Below the pieces are notes generated by a model. The model had not been told where the DNA came from. It made no database searches and saw only the letters and a program-made list of their open reading frames with translations. Below are positions 18,268 through 28,425 of a stretch of DNA of 55,484 bases, piece by piece. The stretch covers positions 1-55,484 of the forward strand of contig JAMBEQ010000245.1 in NCBI GenBank assembly GCA_024506175.1. The letters run 5' to 3'. A program made the position numbers and the translations under genes. The number at the start of each line of letters is the position of its first letter. Positions within the stretch are counted from its first letter, which is position 1. This DNA is from Methylocystis sp. (lineage in GTDB: Bacteria; Pseudomonadota; Alphaproteobacteria; Rhizobiales; Beijerinckiaceae).

Positions 18268-18855
18268 CTATCCCTGGCGCGATTCAGCTTCCGCCTTCAA
18301 TGCGGCCAGCGAGGGATAGCGTTGTGTTCCGGCGGCGCTGTGCACCTCGACCGAACCATCGGACATCATGATATAGGTCGCATCCCCCGCAGAATAGCGA
18401 TCGACCTCCGTTGGTTCTTGGCCCTGAGACGCGGCAGGCTGCGCCGGCGGCTGTACGAAAGGCGGCAAGTCTGGCCCAGCCGCGCCGACGGCCCTGGGGG
18501 CGTTCGCCTGAGTCGCCTCAGACTTCGGAACACCCTTTTCTGGCGGAGGAAAATCCTGCGCCCGTCCCTGCGGCTGGGCGGCTCCGTCAGAGACGACCGT
18601 CTCGGCGGCATTCGACGCGACAGGGGCCAGCCGCCTGGCCTGGCCAGCTGCGCCGAGCCATGCCAGATAAGCGACGACCCGCCCGAGCGCCATGGTCACG
18701 ACGCCGCCGGATAGGGCGACAGAACCGGCAATGAAAAGGCTCCAGCCGCGTTCGAGCAGGATCTTGTCCCAGCCCGTCCACATCGCATAGACGCCGCCGA
18801 AGGCGAGCAAGAAGCCCGCCGCGGTCACGCCCCATCCCGACAGATTCCGGTTCAT
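18268..18855 (-). CDS. hypothetical membrane protein with C-terminal SPOR-like tail
   Basis: This 195-residue protein has two N-terminal hydrophobic helices (WGVTAAGFLLAFGGVYAMW near 8-26 and LFIAGSVALSGGVVTMALG near 40-58), a disordered Pro/Ala/Gln linker, and a short C-terminal segment, YIMMSDGSVEVHSAAGTQRY, that resembles a small conserved tail in rhizobial proteins of the same layout. I do not recognise a function. I chose the ATG at 18855 because the first helix starts just after it. It converges on the CBS gene. Confidence 0.6.
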   Translation of the reverse strand: MNRNLSGWGVTAAGFLLAFGGVYAMWTGWDKILLERGWSLFIAGSVALSGGVVTMALGRVVAYLAWLGAAGQARRLAPVASNAAETVVSDGAAQPQGRAQDFPPPEKGVPKSEATQANAPRAVGAAGPDLPPFVQPPAQPAASQGQEPTEVDRYSAGDATYIMMSDGSVEVHSAAGTQRYPSLAALKAEAESRQG

Positions 18856-19245
18856 TCGGCTCCCACTGTCATCGCTTTTTTCCTTAGCACATCTTCCGCC
18901 TCGGCGCGCAAGCGACGGGCTGCCGCGCGGCGGAAACAAGTGCGGATTTACTTACGGGGAGCCCCGCACGTCGAAACGCGAGCAGCGCAGTTTTTCTACT
19001 AATATGGCGATCGTCACACATTAACGCAATATGTAGACACAGCCAGAACGGCGAACCGCGCCCTGCCTTGTAAGAACATCCCGATAATTCAAATACATGC
19101 ATGTCTTCATCGTGATGCGGCCCAATGACGCATAGTAAAAGGCTATGGGAATACAAAGCTTCTGTCTTCGGCCGGAGAGCGGCGGGCGGCGGCGCGGAAG
19201 CCGTCGGACCACACGGCCCGTTGTCTGTCTGATGAGGAGTCGAAC
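18856..19245. other. intergenic region upstream of the His-Gly membrane protein
   Basis: About 390 bp without a convincing gene. Short frames on the minus strand (18884-19212) lack ribosome-binding sites and have mixed composition. The stretch near 18990-19110 is AT-richer than its surroundings and may hold the promoter for the gene at 19246. I see no known operator. Confidence 0.45.
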
Positions 19246-19851
19246 ATGAGGGGTTTATTCAAGCGCGGTCTTTGCGCCGCCGCTTTTGGTCTTGTCGCCG
19301 CCTTCGGGCTTGCGCCGTCGAACGCTCTGGCGCATGGCAGCGTGAAGCTAGAGCAGGATGAATGCGTGTTCAAGATCGGTCCGACGAGCATGCATTTCAT
19401 CGCCTATCAGCGCACCGGAGAGGAGGAGGAATTCTGCGAGGTTATTGCGCAGACCGGCCCGACGGTCATCGCCCTGCAAGCCGTCACGGACGAGCTGCGC
19501 GACATGGCGATGGGCGTGCGCATCATCAAGGACCAAGGCGGCGAAGCCGACGATCTCGCCGCGGCGACGGTCCTCAAACTGGAGCCGAAGATCTATCGCA
19601 ACGGCATCATGACCTTCGAGTACGACTTCAAGGACGCGGGCCGCTATGTCGCACTTGTGACGGTGCGTGACGATCTCGGCAATGAATTCGTTTCGCGCTT
19701 CCCCTTCTCGGTGGGCCTCTACACGTTCTGGGGAATGATCGAATACATCCTTTACGGCGTCGGCTTCGTGTCGCTCGTCACGATCATGTGGCTGACGCTC
19801 CGGGCCAAGTCCGGAAAATACAAGGCGGGGACGGCGGATCAGCCTGCCTGA
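19246..19851 (+). CDS. membrane-anchored periplasmic protein with predicted N-terminal His
   Basis: The 201 residues comprise a signal peptide (1-29, ending SNALA), a periplasmic domain of about 130 residues, and one C-terminal membrane helix near 165-188 (IEYILYGVGFVSLVTIMWL). Cleavage after ALA leaves HGSVKLEQDEC as the mature N-terminus, so His30 would be residue 1. The domain also has H50 (SMHFIAYQ) and two cysteines (C40, C64). Mature proteins starting with His are typical of copper sites in CopC, PmoB and LPMOs, so copper binding is possible but unproved. I recall similar hypothetical proteins in ammonia and methane oxidisers. AGGAG lies 6 nt before the ATG and a terminator follows. Confidence 0.7.
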   Translation: MRGLFKRGLCAAAFGLVAAFGLAPSNALAHGSVKLEQDECVFKIGPTSMHFIAYQRTGEEEEFCEVIAQTGPTVIALQAVTDELRDMAMGVRIIKDQGGEADDLAAATVLKLEPKIYRNGIMTFEYDFKDAGRYVALVTVRDDLGNEFVSRFPFSVGLYTFWGMIEYILYGVGFVSLVTIMWLTLRAKSGKYKAGTADQPA

Positions 19852-19865
19852 TTCTTAATCGAGAA

Positions 19866-19895
19866 ACGACGGCCCGGCCCCGGCCGGGTCGTTTT
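19866..19895 (+). terminator. Rho-independent terminator
   Basis: ACGAC (19866-19870) pairs with GTCGT (19888-19892) around a GGCC-rich inner stem and is followed by TTTT. It lies 14 bp after the stop of the His-Gly protein gene, so that gene is probably monocistronic. Confidence 0.75.
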
Positions 19896-20004
19896 GCGTC
19901 ACGGGCTCTCTATACGGAATCCTTATTGCTTGTTGCCGCGCACAGGCGCCGGGTCTAGTTAAACGCGGGACCCCGGAGTCCCAACCCTATTCAGGAGAGC
20001 ATTG

Positions 20005-20601
20005 ATGTCGTTTACGCTTGAAGATCTCCCCTACGCTTACGACGCCCTGCAGCCTTATCTGTCGCGCGAGTCGTTCGAGTATCATCACGACAAGCATCAC
20101 GCGACTTACGTCACGAACGCCAATAATCTGATCAAGGGCACGGAGTTCGAGGGCAAGCCGATCGAGGAGGTGATCGTCGGCTCGTTCGGGAAAAACACGC
20201 CGATCTTCAACAATGTCGCCCAGCACTACAACCACCACCATTATTGGAAGTGGATGAAGCCCAATGGCGGCGGCGCGATCCCCGGCAAGATCGAGAAGCT
20301 CATCGTCGACTCGTTCGGCGCGGTCGACAAGTTCAAGGAAGACTTCCAGAAGGAAGGTCTGGCGCAGTTCGGCTCGGGCTGGGTTTGGCTGGAGCTCAAG
20401 GACGGCAAGGCTGCGATCCGTAAAACGCCGAACGCCGAGAACCCGCTGGTGCATGGCGCACAGCCGCTGCTCGTCGCGGACGTGTGGGAGCACTCCTCTT
20501 ACATCGACTATCGCAACCGCCGCGCCGATTATCTCAAAACCTTCCTCGAGCATCTCGTGAACTGGGAGCATGTCGAGGAGATGCTCGACGCCGCTAAGTA
20601 A
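20005..20601 (+). CDS. sodB: superoxide dismutase, Fe/Mn family
   Basis: The 198-residue enzyme dismutates superoxide to O2 and H2O2. The four metal ligands are all present: H27 (in YHHDKHH), H77 (in HYNHHHYW), D159 and H163 (in DVWEHSSYIDY). QFGSGWVWL near 121-129 and NGGG near 87-90 are normal. Two positions are unusual: the common DVWEHAYYIDY is DVWEHSSYIDY, and the usual NHTFYW is NHHHYW. Metal choice (Fe, Mn or cambialistic) is not certain. An AGGAG ribosome-binding site precedes the ATG at 20005; a TTG three bases upstream is ignored. Confidence 0.94.
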   Translation: MSFTLEDLPYAYDALQPYLSRESFEYHHDKHHATYVTNANNLIKGTEFEGKPIEEVIVGSFGKNTPIFNNVAQHYNHHHYWKWMKPNGGGAIPGKIEKLIVDSFGAVDKFKEDFQKEGLAQFGSGWVWLELKDGKAAIRKTPNAENPLVHGAQPLLVADVWEHSSYIDYRNRRADYLKTFLEHLVNWEHVEEMLDAAK

Positions 20602-20654
20602 GGCGTCGTTAGCTTATTGCGCGCGGCGGGAGAGACCGCCGCGCGCCAAACTTA

Positions 20655-20864
20655 TCAATAGCAGACCGTGCGGCGGACGCCGTGAGACCAGACGGTGCGA
20701 CAGACCCGGCGCACCGGCGCGACCGGGCGGCGCACGACAGCCGCGGCGCATCCCGCGCGATAGGGCCCGGCCCTGCAAACCGCCGCGCTCGCTTCTTGCG
20801 ACTCGACCGTCAGGGCCGCCGCGAAGCTGAAAAACGCGAGCGCGCCAATCAAAAGGTTTTTCAT
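20655..20864 (-). CDS. small secreted Cys/Arg-rich protein
   Basis: This 69-residue protein has a clear signal peptide (MKNLLIGALAFFSFAAAL, cleaved near ASAA) followed by a short basic mature part with four cysteines, with sequences such as AVCRAGPYRAGC and RRVCRTVWSHGV. A perfect AAGGAGG lies 7 nt before the ATG, so translation is likely. It resembles small secreted rhizobial proteins of unknown function. Confidence 0.65.
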   Translation of the reverse strand: MKNLLIGALAFFSFAAALTVESQEASAAVCRAGPYRAGCAAAVVRRPVAPVRRVCRTVWSHGVRRTVCY

Positions 20865-21073
20865 CGAAGACCTCCTTGCCCGGCAGGAGCCGGCTTCAAG
20901 AATATCCCACCCACGCGCCAGCGCGGCAACCTGAGCGGGGGACAGGCGCTCTGCCAAACGCTGGGGTGGCGCACGAAGCGCGACGGGTCCAACCCTATCC
21001 TCGCTGCGCATACCCCGCCCGGAGGCCTCGCAGCCACGTTTACGCAGGCTGGATAAAGTTTCCTGCGCCCGCC

Positions 21074-21096
21074 GACCTCCCCGCAAGGGGGAGGTC
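21074..21096 (-). terminator. candidate hairpin downstream of thiC
   Basis: GACCTCCCC (21074-21082) pairs perfectly with GGGGAGGTC (21088-21096) over a 5-nt loop. It lies 37 bp beyond the thiC stop on the minus strand. There is no T-run, so it may be a processing or stability hairpin rather than a classical terminator. Similar CTCCCC-GGGGAG hairpins are common intergenic elements in alphaproteobacteria. Confidence 0.4.
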
Positions 21097-21132
21097 AAGA
21101 ATCCGCAACGTCGTCACTCAAAAGACGAAGGC

Positions 21133-22986
<1,854 letters not shown>

Positions 22987-23049
22987 TCAATGGGAGCGGA
23001 CTAGGACCAGCCGACGATGGACGGAATCCGGATGAAAGGCGCGAACCGC

Positions 23050-23135
23050 CCTGCCCTGGCATTCCCTCCGCCGGCATGACCCGGATCAGGTTCGACGGGT
23101 GCTTCTCAGCCGCGACAAGCGGCGCCCCTCGCCAT
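23050..23135 (-). promoter_or_regulatory. TPP riboswitch (THI element) controlling thiC
   Basis: On the minus strand this leader contains the two conserved TPP-riboswitch blocks: GCTGAGA near the 5' side, then ACCCGTCGAACCTGATCCGG, and finally a GCCGGCG-GAGGGA 3' block that closes the structure. Together with its place 90-175 bp before thiC, this is a confident THI element. Binding of TPP would lower thiC expression, probably by hiding the ribosome-binding site because no clear terminator follows. Confidence 0.93.
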
Positions 23136-23327
23136 CTCGGGAAAACTAGTGGCTTTGTCGCTCAGCGGCAAGCACGACGCGCGGCGAGCGCCCCGGTGGC
23201 GCCTTGCCTCCCACGCCCGTAAGCGGCTCCCCGCAATTGGCCGCGAACGAAGTTTTCGGAGCGGCCGGCTTAATTGTTTCCGCTTGATCGAAGATAATCG
23301 GCCGGTCAGCAAACGCCCAAGGAATTG

Positions 23328-25808
23328 ATGACCAGTAATTTACCCGGCCTCACCTCCGAGGAAGCCGCGCGCCTCCTGCAACAATACGGCCTGAACGCTC
23401 CGCCCGAAGCCAAGCCGCTAGGCGTTTTCGCGATTATTGCGCGCACGCTGAAAGAGCCGATGTTCTTCCTGCTCGCGGCGGCGGCGACGCTCTACCTGTT
23501 CGTCGGCGACTTGGGCGAAGGGCTCTTCATGGTCGTTGGCGCGGGCGCGTCGATTACGCTCGTCGTTATTCAGGAGCTGCGCAGCGAGCGCGCCCTGCAA
23601 GCCTTGCAGAAGCTCGCCGAGCCTGTGGCGCAGGTTTTTCGGGACGGCGCGGAGCGCCGCATTCCCGCGCGCGATCTCGTCCCTGGCGACATCCTGCTTG
23701 TCGGCGAAGGTCAGCGCGTTCCCGCCGACGCCGTGCTGCTTGCCGGCGATGCGCTGATCATCGACGAATCCATCCTGACCGGCGAATCCGCGCCTGTTGC
23801 GAAGACGCTCGCGGGCGACGGCGCAGAACTCGCCTTTCCAGATCCAGGCGGCGATTATACGCCCTTCCTCTATGCCGGCTCCATGATCGTGCGCGGTTCG
23901 GGCGTTGCGCGCGTCGGCCGCACCGGTCCGCGCACGGCTGTCGGAGGGCTGGGCGCCTCGCTTGCGTCGATCAAGGGCGAGCCGAGCCCGCTTCAAAAGC
24001 GCACGGGCGCGTTAGTCGCGAAGCTCGGCGCCTTCGCCCTGATCTTCTGCGCGCTGGTGATAATGGCTTACGGCCTGGTGCATGGCGATTGGTTCGAGGG
24101 CGCTATTGCGGGCATTACGCTGGCCATCGGCTTGCTGCCCGAAGAGTTCCCCATGGTGCTGGCGATCTTCCTCGCCATCGGGGCTTTCCGCCTCGCGGGC
24201 CGCAATGTGCTGGTGCGCCGTTCTTCCGTCACCGAGACGCTTGGCTCGACGTCTCTGCTCTGCGTCGACAAGACGGGCACGCTGACCAAGAATCGCATGG
24301 CCGTGGCGCGGCTCTATACGGGAGGCGCCATCGAGCCCATCCCCGACGCGCCGGACGCCGAGCAGCACCGGCTGATACAGGCGGCGTTGCGCGCATCGAG
24401 CGTTAACCCGGTCGATCCGATGGACCGCGCGATCCATGCGCTGGCCGAAAAGCTCGAAATTCCGGCGGGCGGGACTGCGATCGAAAGTTTCCCGATCAAG
24501 CCGGAGCGGCTCGCGTTCGTCCAGTCCTGGCGGGGAGAGAGCGGCGTGCTCGAGGCGGCCAAGGGAGCGCCGGAGGAAATCTTCCAAGTCTCTCAGATCA
24601 GCGCGAAAGACCATGCGCGCCACGCTCGGGTCGTCGAGGAAATGGCGCGCGAAGGCCTGCGCGTGCTCGCGGTCGCCGCGACGACGCCTCGCGCCAGTCT
24701 GGCAGGCGCCCGCTACAGATTTCTCGGCCTCGTCGCCTTTGAGGATCCAATCCGCGAGGATATTTCGGATGCAGTTGCGGCGGCGCGGCGCGCGGGAATC
24801 GGCGTCGCCATGATAACGGGAGATTACCCCGCGACCGCGCTCGCCATCGCGCGGGCTGCGGGGATCGATACGCAGGCCGGCGTGTTTACCGGCGCCGAGA
24901 TCGCGGAAACGCCGCCTGAGCAAGTGGCCGAAAGAATCCGGAACGTCCGGGTCTTCGCCCGCGTGACGCCGACCAATAAGCTTGCACTGGTCGAGGCCTT
25001 CAAGGCGGACGGGCATATCGTCGCCATGACGGGCGATGGCGTCAATGACGGCCCGGCCCTCGCGGCCGCGCATATCGGCATCGCCATGGGCCAACGCGGC
25101 TCCGACGTCGCGCGCGAGGCGGCGCATATCGTGCTGCTCGACGACCGCTTCGCCTCTATCGTGGCTGGCGTGGAGCTTGGCCGGCGCATTTCCTCCAATC
25201 TGCGTAAGGCGCTCACCTATATCACCGCGATCCATGTGCCGATTGCCGGCCTCGCGCTCGCCCCAATTCTGATGGGCCTGCCCCCCATGTTGCTGCCCGC
25301 GCATGTTGTGCTGATGGAACTGATCATCGACCCCACTTGCTCGCTCGCTTTCGAGGCCGAGCCCGGCGAAAAGGATTCGATGCTGAGACCGCCGCGCCCG
25401 CAGAGTGAGCCGCTCTTTGGGACGCGCGACCTGCTGCTCGGCGTTGTCCAGGGATTTGCGGTGTTTCTCGCCGTGCTGAGCGTCTATGTTCTCGCCAACG
25501 GGTTCAGCGTGGATGAACGGGAGGCGCGCGGCCTCGCCTTTGCGACGCTGATCATCGCGAATTTGACGCTCGCGCTCTCGGACGCGCTGCCGAAAGGCGT
25601 CTCGCCCTTCGCCCGTGAAAATCTGTTTTTCTGGGGCATCGCCGCGGCGGCGCTTTCGGTCTTGGGCGCCGGCCTCTATTTCCCGCCTTTGGCCGCGCTT
25701 CTCCATTTCGCGCCGCCGGATTGGGCGCAGCTGGCGCTCGCGGCGCTGCTCGCGATAAGCGCCGGCGGCTGGTATGGCATGTGGCGGCGGCTGATCCATC
25801 CCATTTAA
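23328..25808 (+). CDS. cation-translocating P-type ATPase
   Basis: This 826-residue membrane protein couples ATP hydrolysis to cation transport. It shows the N-terminal cation-ATPase domain (LTSEEAARLLQQYGLN), the TGES phosphatase motif at 151-154, PEEFP at 271-275 in place of the PEGLP of classic Ca pumps, the phosphorylation site DKTGTLT at 314-320, and the hinge TGDGVNDGPAL further on. About eight to ten membrane helices are predicted. There are no N-terminal CxxC heavy-metal domains, so it is not a CopA/ZntA pump; the cation is not known. AAGGAA precedes the ATG. A repeat element follows its stop. Confidence 0.92.
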   Translation: MTSNLPGLTSEEAARLLQQYGLNAPPEAKPLGVFAIIARTLKEPMFFLLAAAATLYLFVGDLGEGLFMVVGAGASITLVVIQELRSERALQALQKLAEPVAQVFRDGAERRIPARDLVPGDILLVGEGQRVPADAVLLAGDALIIDESILTGESAPVAKTLAGDGAELAFPDPGGDYTPFLYAGSMIVRGSGVARVGRTGPRTAVGGLGASLASIKGEPSPLQKRTGALVAKLGAFALIFCALVIMAYGLVHGDWFEGAIAGITLAIGLLPEEFPMVLAIFLAIGAFRLAGRNVLVRRSSVTETLGSTSLLCVDKTGTLTKNRMAVARLYTGGAIEPIPDAPDAEQHRLIQAALRASSVNPVDPMDRAIHALAEKLEIPAGGTAIESFPIKPERLAFVQSWRGESGVLEAAKGAPEEIFQVSQISAKDHARHARVVEEMAREGLRVLAVAATTPRASLAGARYRFLGLVAFEDPIREDISDAVAAARRAGIGVAMITGDYPATALAIARAAGIDTQAGVFTGAEIAETPPEQVAERIRNVRVFARVTPTNKLALVEAFKADGHIVAMTGDGVNDGPALAAAHIGIAMGQRGSDVAREAAHIVLLDDRFASIVAGVELGRRISSNLRKALTYITAIHVPIAGLALAPILMGLPPMLLPAHVVLMELIIDPTCSLAFEAEPGEKDSMLRPPRPQSEPLFGTRDLLLGVVQGFAVFLAVLSVYVLANGFSVDEREARGLAFATLIIANLTLALSDALPKGVSPFARENLFFWGIAAAALSVLGAGLYFPPLAALLHFAPPDWAQLALAALLAISAGGWYGMWRRLIHPI

Positions 25809-25895
25809 GGCGCCGCTGCTTCAAGCTTTTACCGGGCCGGGGGCCGGCGGTTGCAATTTTGCAGCGCCGGCTGGTATGGGCTTTGCCACGGTCGG

Positions 25896-26010
25896 CTAGA
25901 GCGCATTCCGCAAAAGTTGACAGACTTTTGCGGTAAGAGTGCGCTCCAGATTTCTGATTGGCGCGATTTCTTGTCGCTCGCATGAGTCCATGCGAGCGGA
26001 AAGCGCGCTA
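25896..26010. repeat. composite intergenic palindromic repeat, full copy A
   Basis: This 115-bp element has two joined palindromic units: CTAGAGCGCATTCCGCAAAA with its partner TTTTGCGG-TAAGAGTGCGCTC, and GCTCGCATG-AGTC-CATGCGAGC followed by GGAAAGCGCGCTA. Its reverse complement is closely similar to 38291-38393, and half-copies lie at 34203 and near 45300. It fills the gap between the P-type ATPase and dsrE genes. Confidence 0.75.
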
Positions 26011-26033
26011 GGGACCCAGGGAACGGATAAATC

Positions 26034-26534
26034 GTGACGCAAGAGACGACACAAAACCGCAAATCGCTTTCAATCATCGTCTCGAAAGGCACGTTGGACT
26101 GGGCCTATCCGCCCTTCATCCTCGCGACGACGGCCGCCGCCATGGACATGGATGCGACGCTCTTCTTCACTTTCTATGGCCTGGGCCTCCTGAAGAAGAA
26201 CCTCGACCTCGAAATCTCGCCGCTCGGCAATCCAGCGATGAAAATGCCGATGGCGGGCCTGCATCTCGGCATGCCCAACCTTGTCGCCGCGCTGCCCGGG
26301 GTCACCGCCGGCGCGACGGCCATGATGAAAAACATGATCGAGAAAAAGGGCGTCGCAACGATCGAGGAACTGCGGGACATTGCTTTGGAGAGCGGCGTGA
26401 AGCTCGTCGCCTGCCAGATGACCATGGACCTGTTCGAGTTCAAGAAAAAGGACATGATCGAAGGCGTCTCTTTCGGCGGCGCGGCAACCTATCTTGAGGA
26501 GGCCGTGAAGGCCGATGTCAATCTCTTCATCTGA
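26034..26534 (+). CDS. DsrE/DsrF-like sulfur-carrier family protein
   Basis: This 166-residue protein matches the DsrE2-type branch (DsrE/DsrF/DrsH-like): IIVSKGTLDWAYPPFILATT near 14-33, DMDATLFFTFYGLGLLKK near 38-55, and a C-terminal part with VACQMTMDLFEF that carries a conserved Cys. Family members pass persulfide sulfur between TusA and other partners. The tusA gene follows after 10 bp, which fits exactly. The start is GTG at 26034 with only a weak ribosome-binding site. Membrane association is possible because of the hydrophobic stretches. Confidence 0.85.
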   Translation: MTQETTQNRKSLSIIVSKGTLDWAYPPFILATTAAAMDMDATLFFTFYGLGLLKKNLDLEISPLGNPAMKMPMAGLHLGMPNLVAALPGVTAGATAMMKNMIEKKGVATIEELRDIALESGVKLVACQMTMDLFEFKKKDMIEGVSFGGAATYLEEAVKADVNLFI

Positions 26535-26544
26535 ACGGACGACG

Positions 26545-26772
26545 ATGACCAACAAGACCGTGGACGCGCGTGGCCTGAACTGCCCCTTGCCGATCTTGAG
26601 AACCAAGAAGGCTTTGCATGAGGTCCCGGTCGGCGGGATGCTGGAGGTGCTCGCTTCCGATCCAGGCTCCATGTCTGATTTCGAGGCTTTCGCGCGACAG
26701 ACAGGAGACGAGCTGGTGAGCGCCGAAAAAATGGACGCGCATTACCGCTACGTCATTCGGCGGCTTCGCTGA
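26545..26772 (+). CDS. tusA: sulfurtransferase TusA family protein
   Basis: This 75-residue protein is a sulfur carrier. The persulfide-forming Cys sits in the signature DARGLNCPLPILRTKKAL (residues 7-24), and the usual two-layer fold continues with DPGSMSDFEAFARQTG. TusA passes sulfur to tRNA thiolation, molybdenum cofactor synthesis or, with DsrE-type proteins, to dissimilatory sulfur pathways. The gene follows the DsrE-like gene closely and I chose the ATG at 26545 from the family start. Confidence 0.92.
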   Translation: MTNKTVDARGLNCPLPILRTKKALHEVPVGGMLEVLASDPGSMSDFEAFARQTGDELVSAEKMDAHYRYVIRRLR

Positions 26773-26955
26773 CGAACCAAAACGCGCGCCCGGCTCACAA
26801 GTTCGGACTGTTGCAAATGCGTGACATTGTTCAGCTTTTTGAGCTGCCCTAAGCTGGGGCGGGTGTGGAATGGCTGCGACTCTGCTAGCTTGTTTCTTGA
26901 CTGTTTCTGCGTGCGCTTTCGCCTCGGGTCGAGAACAAGCCGGGCTGCCATCCAC

Positions 26956-28293
26956 ATGTATAAGACTCTCTCCCGGCGATTTGCGTTCGCCGTATCTGCG
27001 CTTCTGCTCATCCAATCAGCCGCCTTCGCAGCCGATGGCTATTTCCTCATCGGCTACGGGCCGCGCCAAAAGGCCCTTGGGGGCGCCGGCGCCGCCGATC
27101 AACGCGACGCGATGGCGCTCTCCGTCAATCCTGCAGGCATTGTCGGGCTCGAGAGCCAGTTCCAAATTGGCATGACTGCTATCAACGCCGATCGCGGCTA
27201 TTACACCAGCGGCACGCCGCGTGTCCTTGCGCCTGGCTATGTGCAGAGTGGGCGCCCGTGGTTTCCGGTGCCCAACGGCGGCTACGTTCAGCCGATCGAC
27301 GCCGACTCGGCATGGAGCATCGTGAGTTACGCCAATGGCGGCATCAACACCGCCTATGACTGGGGGCATTGGCGCGCGCCGCTCGGCGGCCCGATCGGCG
27401 GCGGCTTCGCCGGCGTCGATCTCCACGAGGGCTTCATGAGCGTCGGCTATGCGCGCCGTTTCCACACGCCGGTCGGACCCATTTCCATCGGCGTCGCGCC
27501 CACGGTCGCGGTTCAGATGATAAACGTCCAGGGCCTCAAGATGTTTTCGCCCTATTCGTCGAACCAGTGGGAAATGTCGGACATGGCCTACGACTGGTCG
27601 TGGGGCGGCGGCGTGCGCGCGGGCCTTACCTGGGGAATTACCGACGGATTTCGCTTCGGCTTCTCCGGTTCGACGCCCATGTGGATGACGCGATTCGACA
27701 AATACTCCGGACTCTTTGTCGACGCCGGGCGTTTCGATATTCCCGCGACGCTGCAGGCTGGTCTCGCTTACGATATTCTTCCCAATCTCACGGTTATGGC
27801 GGACTGGCGGCACATCTTTTATTCGGCCGTTCCCGCCCTCGGGAACCCGACCAATCCTGTCACACGCAACTCGCTCGGCGGGGCGAGCGGCCCTGGCTTC
27901 GATTGGACCGACGTCGACTCCGGCGCCGTTGGCGTAGAGTATCGCTACTCGCCTGTTCTGACGCTGCGCACGGGATACCACTATTCGACCAATCCGCTGC
28001 GCTGGCGGTCGGTTACGGTAAACGTGCTTTCTCCGATCATTAATCGCCATCACGCGAGCGTGGGCTTCAATTACGCCGCCACGCGCAACTCGTCGGTGGA
28101 TTTCGCGTTCGTCTACGCCTTCAAAAACTCCTTCACTGGCATCGAGTGGCTGCCGCAGCAACCGGGGTTGCCTTTTGGCGCCGCGAACACGCGCGCGACC
28201 ATCACCCCCTGGGTCCAGGGCATGGAGTTTACGCTCGGCTATAATTACAAATGGGACGCAGTCGACAACTCGATCATCCCGACGAGGTTCTGA
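26956..28293 (+). CDS. FadL/OMPP1-type outer-membrane transport protein
   Basis: This 445-residue protein has a signal peptide (1-25, ending SAAFA) and then the FadL N-terminal pattern GYGPRQKALGGAGAADQRDA with AMALSVNPAGI. Alternating aromatic and polar strands run to a C-terminal GYNYKWDAVDN strand, as expected for a 14-strand barrel; the final Phe is typical of outer-membrane proteins. Family members import long-chain fatty acids or hydrocarbons. Substrate here is unknown. It is transcribed after tusA with an 183-bp gap, so its own promoter is likely. Confidence 0.85.
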   Translation: MYKTLSRRFAFAVSALLLIQSAAFAADGYFLIGYGPRQKALGGAGAADQRDAMALSVNPAGIVGLESQFQIGMTAINADRGYYTSGTPRVLAPGYVQSGRPWFPVPNGGYVQPIDADSAWSIVSYANGGINTAYDWGHWRAPLGGPIGGGFAGVDLHEGFMSVGYARRFHTPVGPISIGVAPTVAVQMINVQGLKMFSPYSSNQWEMSDMAYDWSWGGGVRAGLTWGITDGFRFGFSGSTPMWMTRFDKYSGLFVDAGRFDIPATLQAGLAYDILPNLTVMADWRHIFYSAVPALGNPTNPVTRNSLGGASGPGFDWTDVDSGAVGVEYRYSPVLTLRTGYHYSTNPLRWRSVTVNVLSPIINRHHASVGFNYAATRNSSVDFAFVYAFKNSFTGIEWLPQQPGLPFGAANTRATITPWVQGMEFTLGYNYKWDAVDNSIIPTRF

Positions 28294-28320
28294 GGGAAAT
28301 TAGCGTGAGCGTTCGCGCCT

Positions 28321-28397
28321 CGTCGTTGCCAGGAGCGTAAGCGACGAAGCAATCCAGAGCCGTAAACTGTTTCTGGATCGCTTCGCTCACAGCGACG
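28321..28397. repeat. REP-like imperfect palindrome
   Basis: CGTCGTTGCCAGGAGCGTAA then GCGACGAAGCAATCCAGAGC is mirrored by TCTGGATCGCTTCGCTCACA and GCGACG, forming a long imperfect hairpin. This belongs to the widely seen type CGTCGTTGC-GAGGAGC-GACGAAGC-AATCCAG. It lies between the convergent fadL-like and mrp genes. A decayed relative is at 39859. Confidence 0.7.
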
Positions 28398-28425
28398 GCC
28401 GTTCTCGAGCGGGCGCGCTTTGCGC

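Noticed and set aside
18884-19212. Short minus-strand frames upstream of the His-Gly protein gene
   Set aside because: No start signal and mixed composition; more likely promoter sequence.
24012-25799. Long minus-strand frame opposite the P-type ATPase
   Set aside because: Arg/Asp/His-rich composition typical of a shadow frame; the plus strand encodes all P-type ATPase motifs.
27016-28161. 381-codon minus-strand frame opposite the FadL-type gene
   Set aside because: Composition is that of an antisense frame; the plus strand has signal peptide and FadL motifs.
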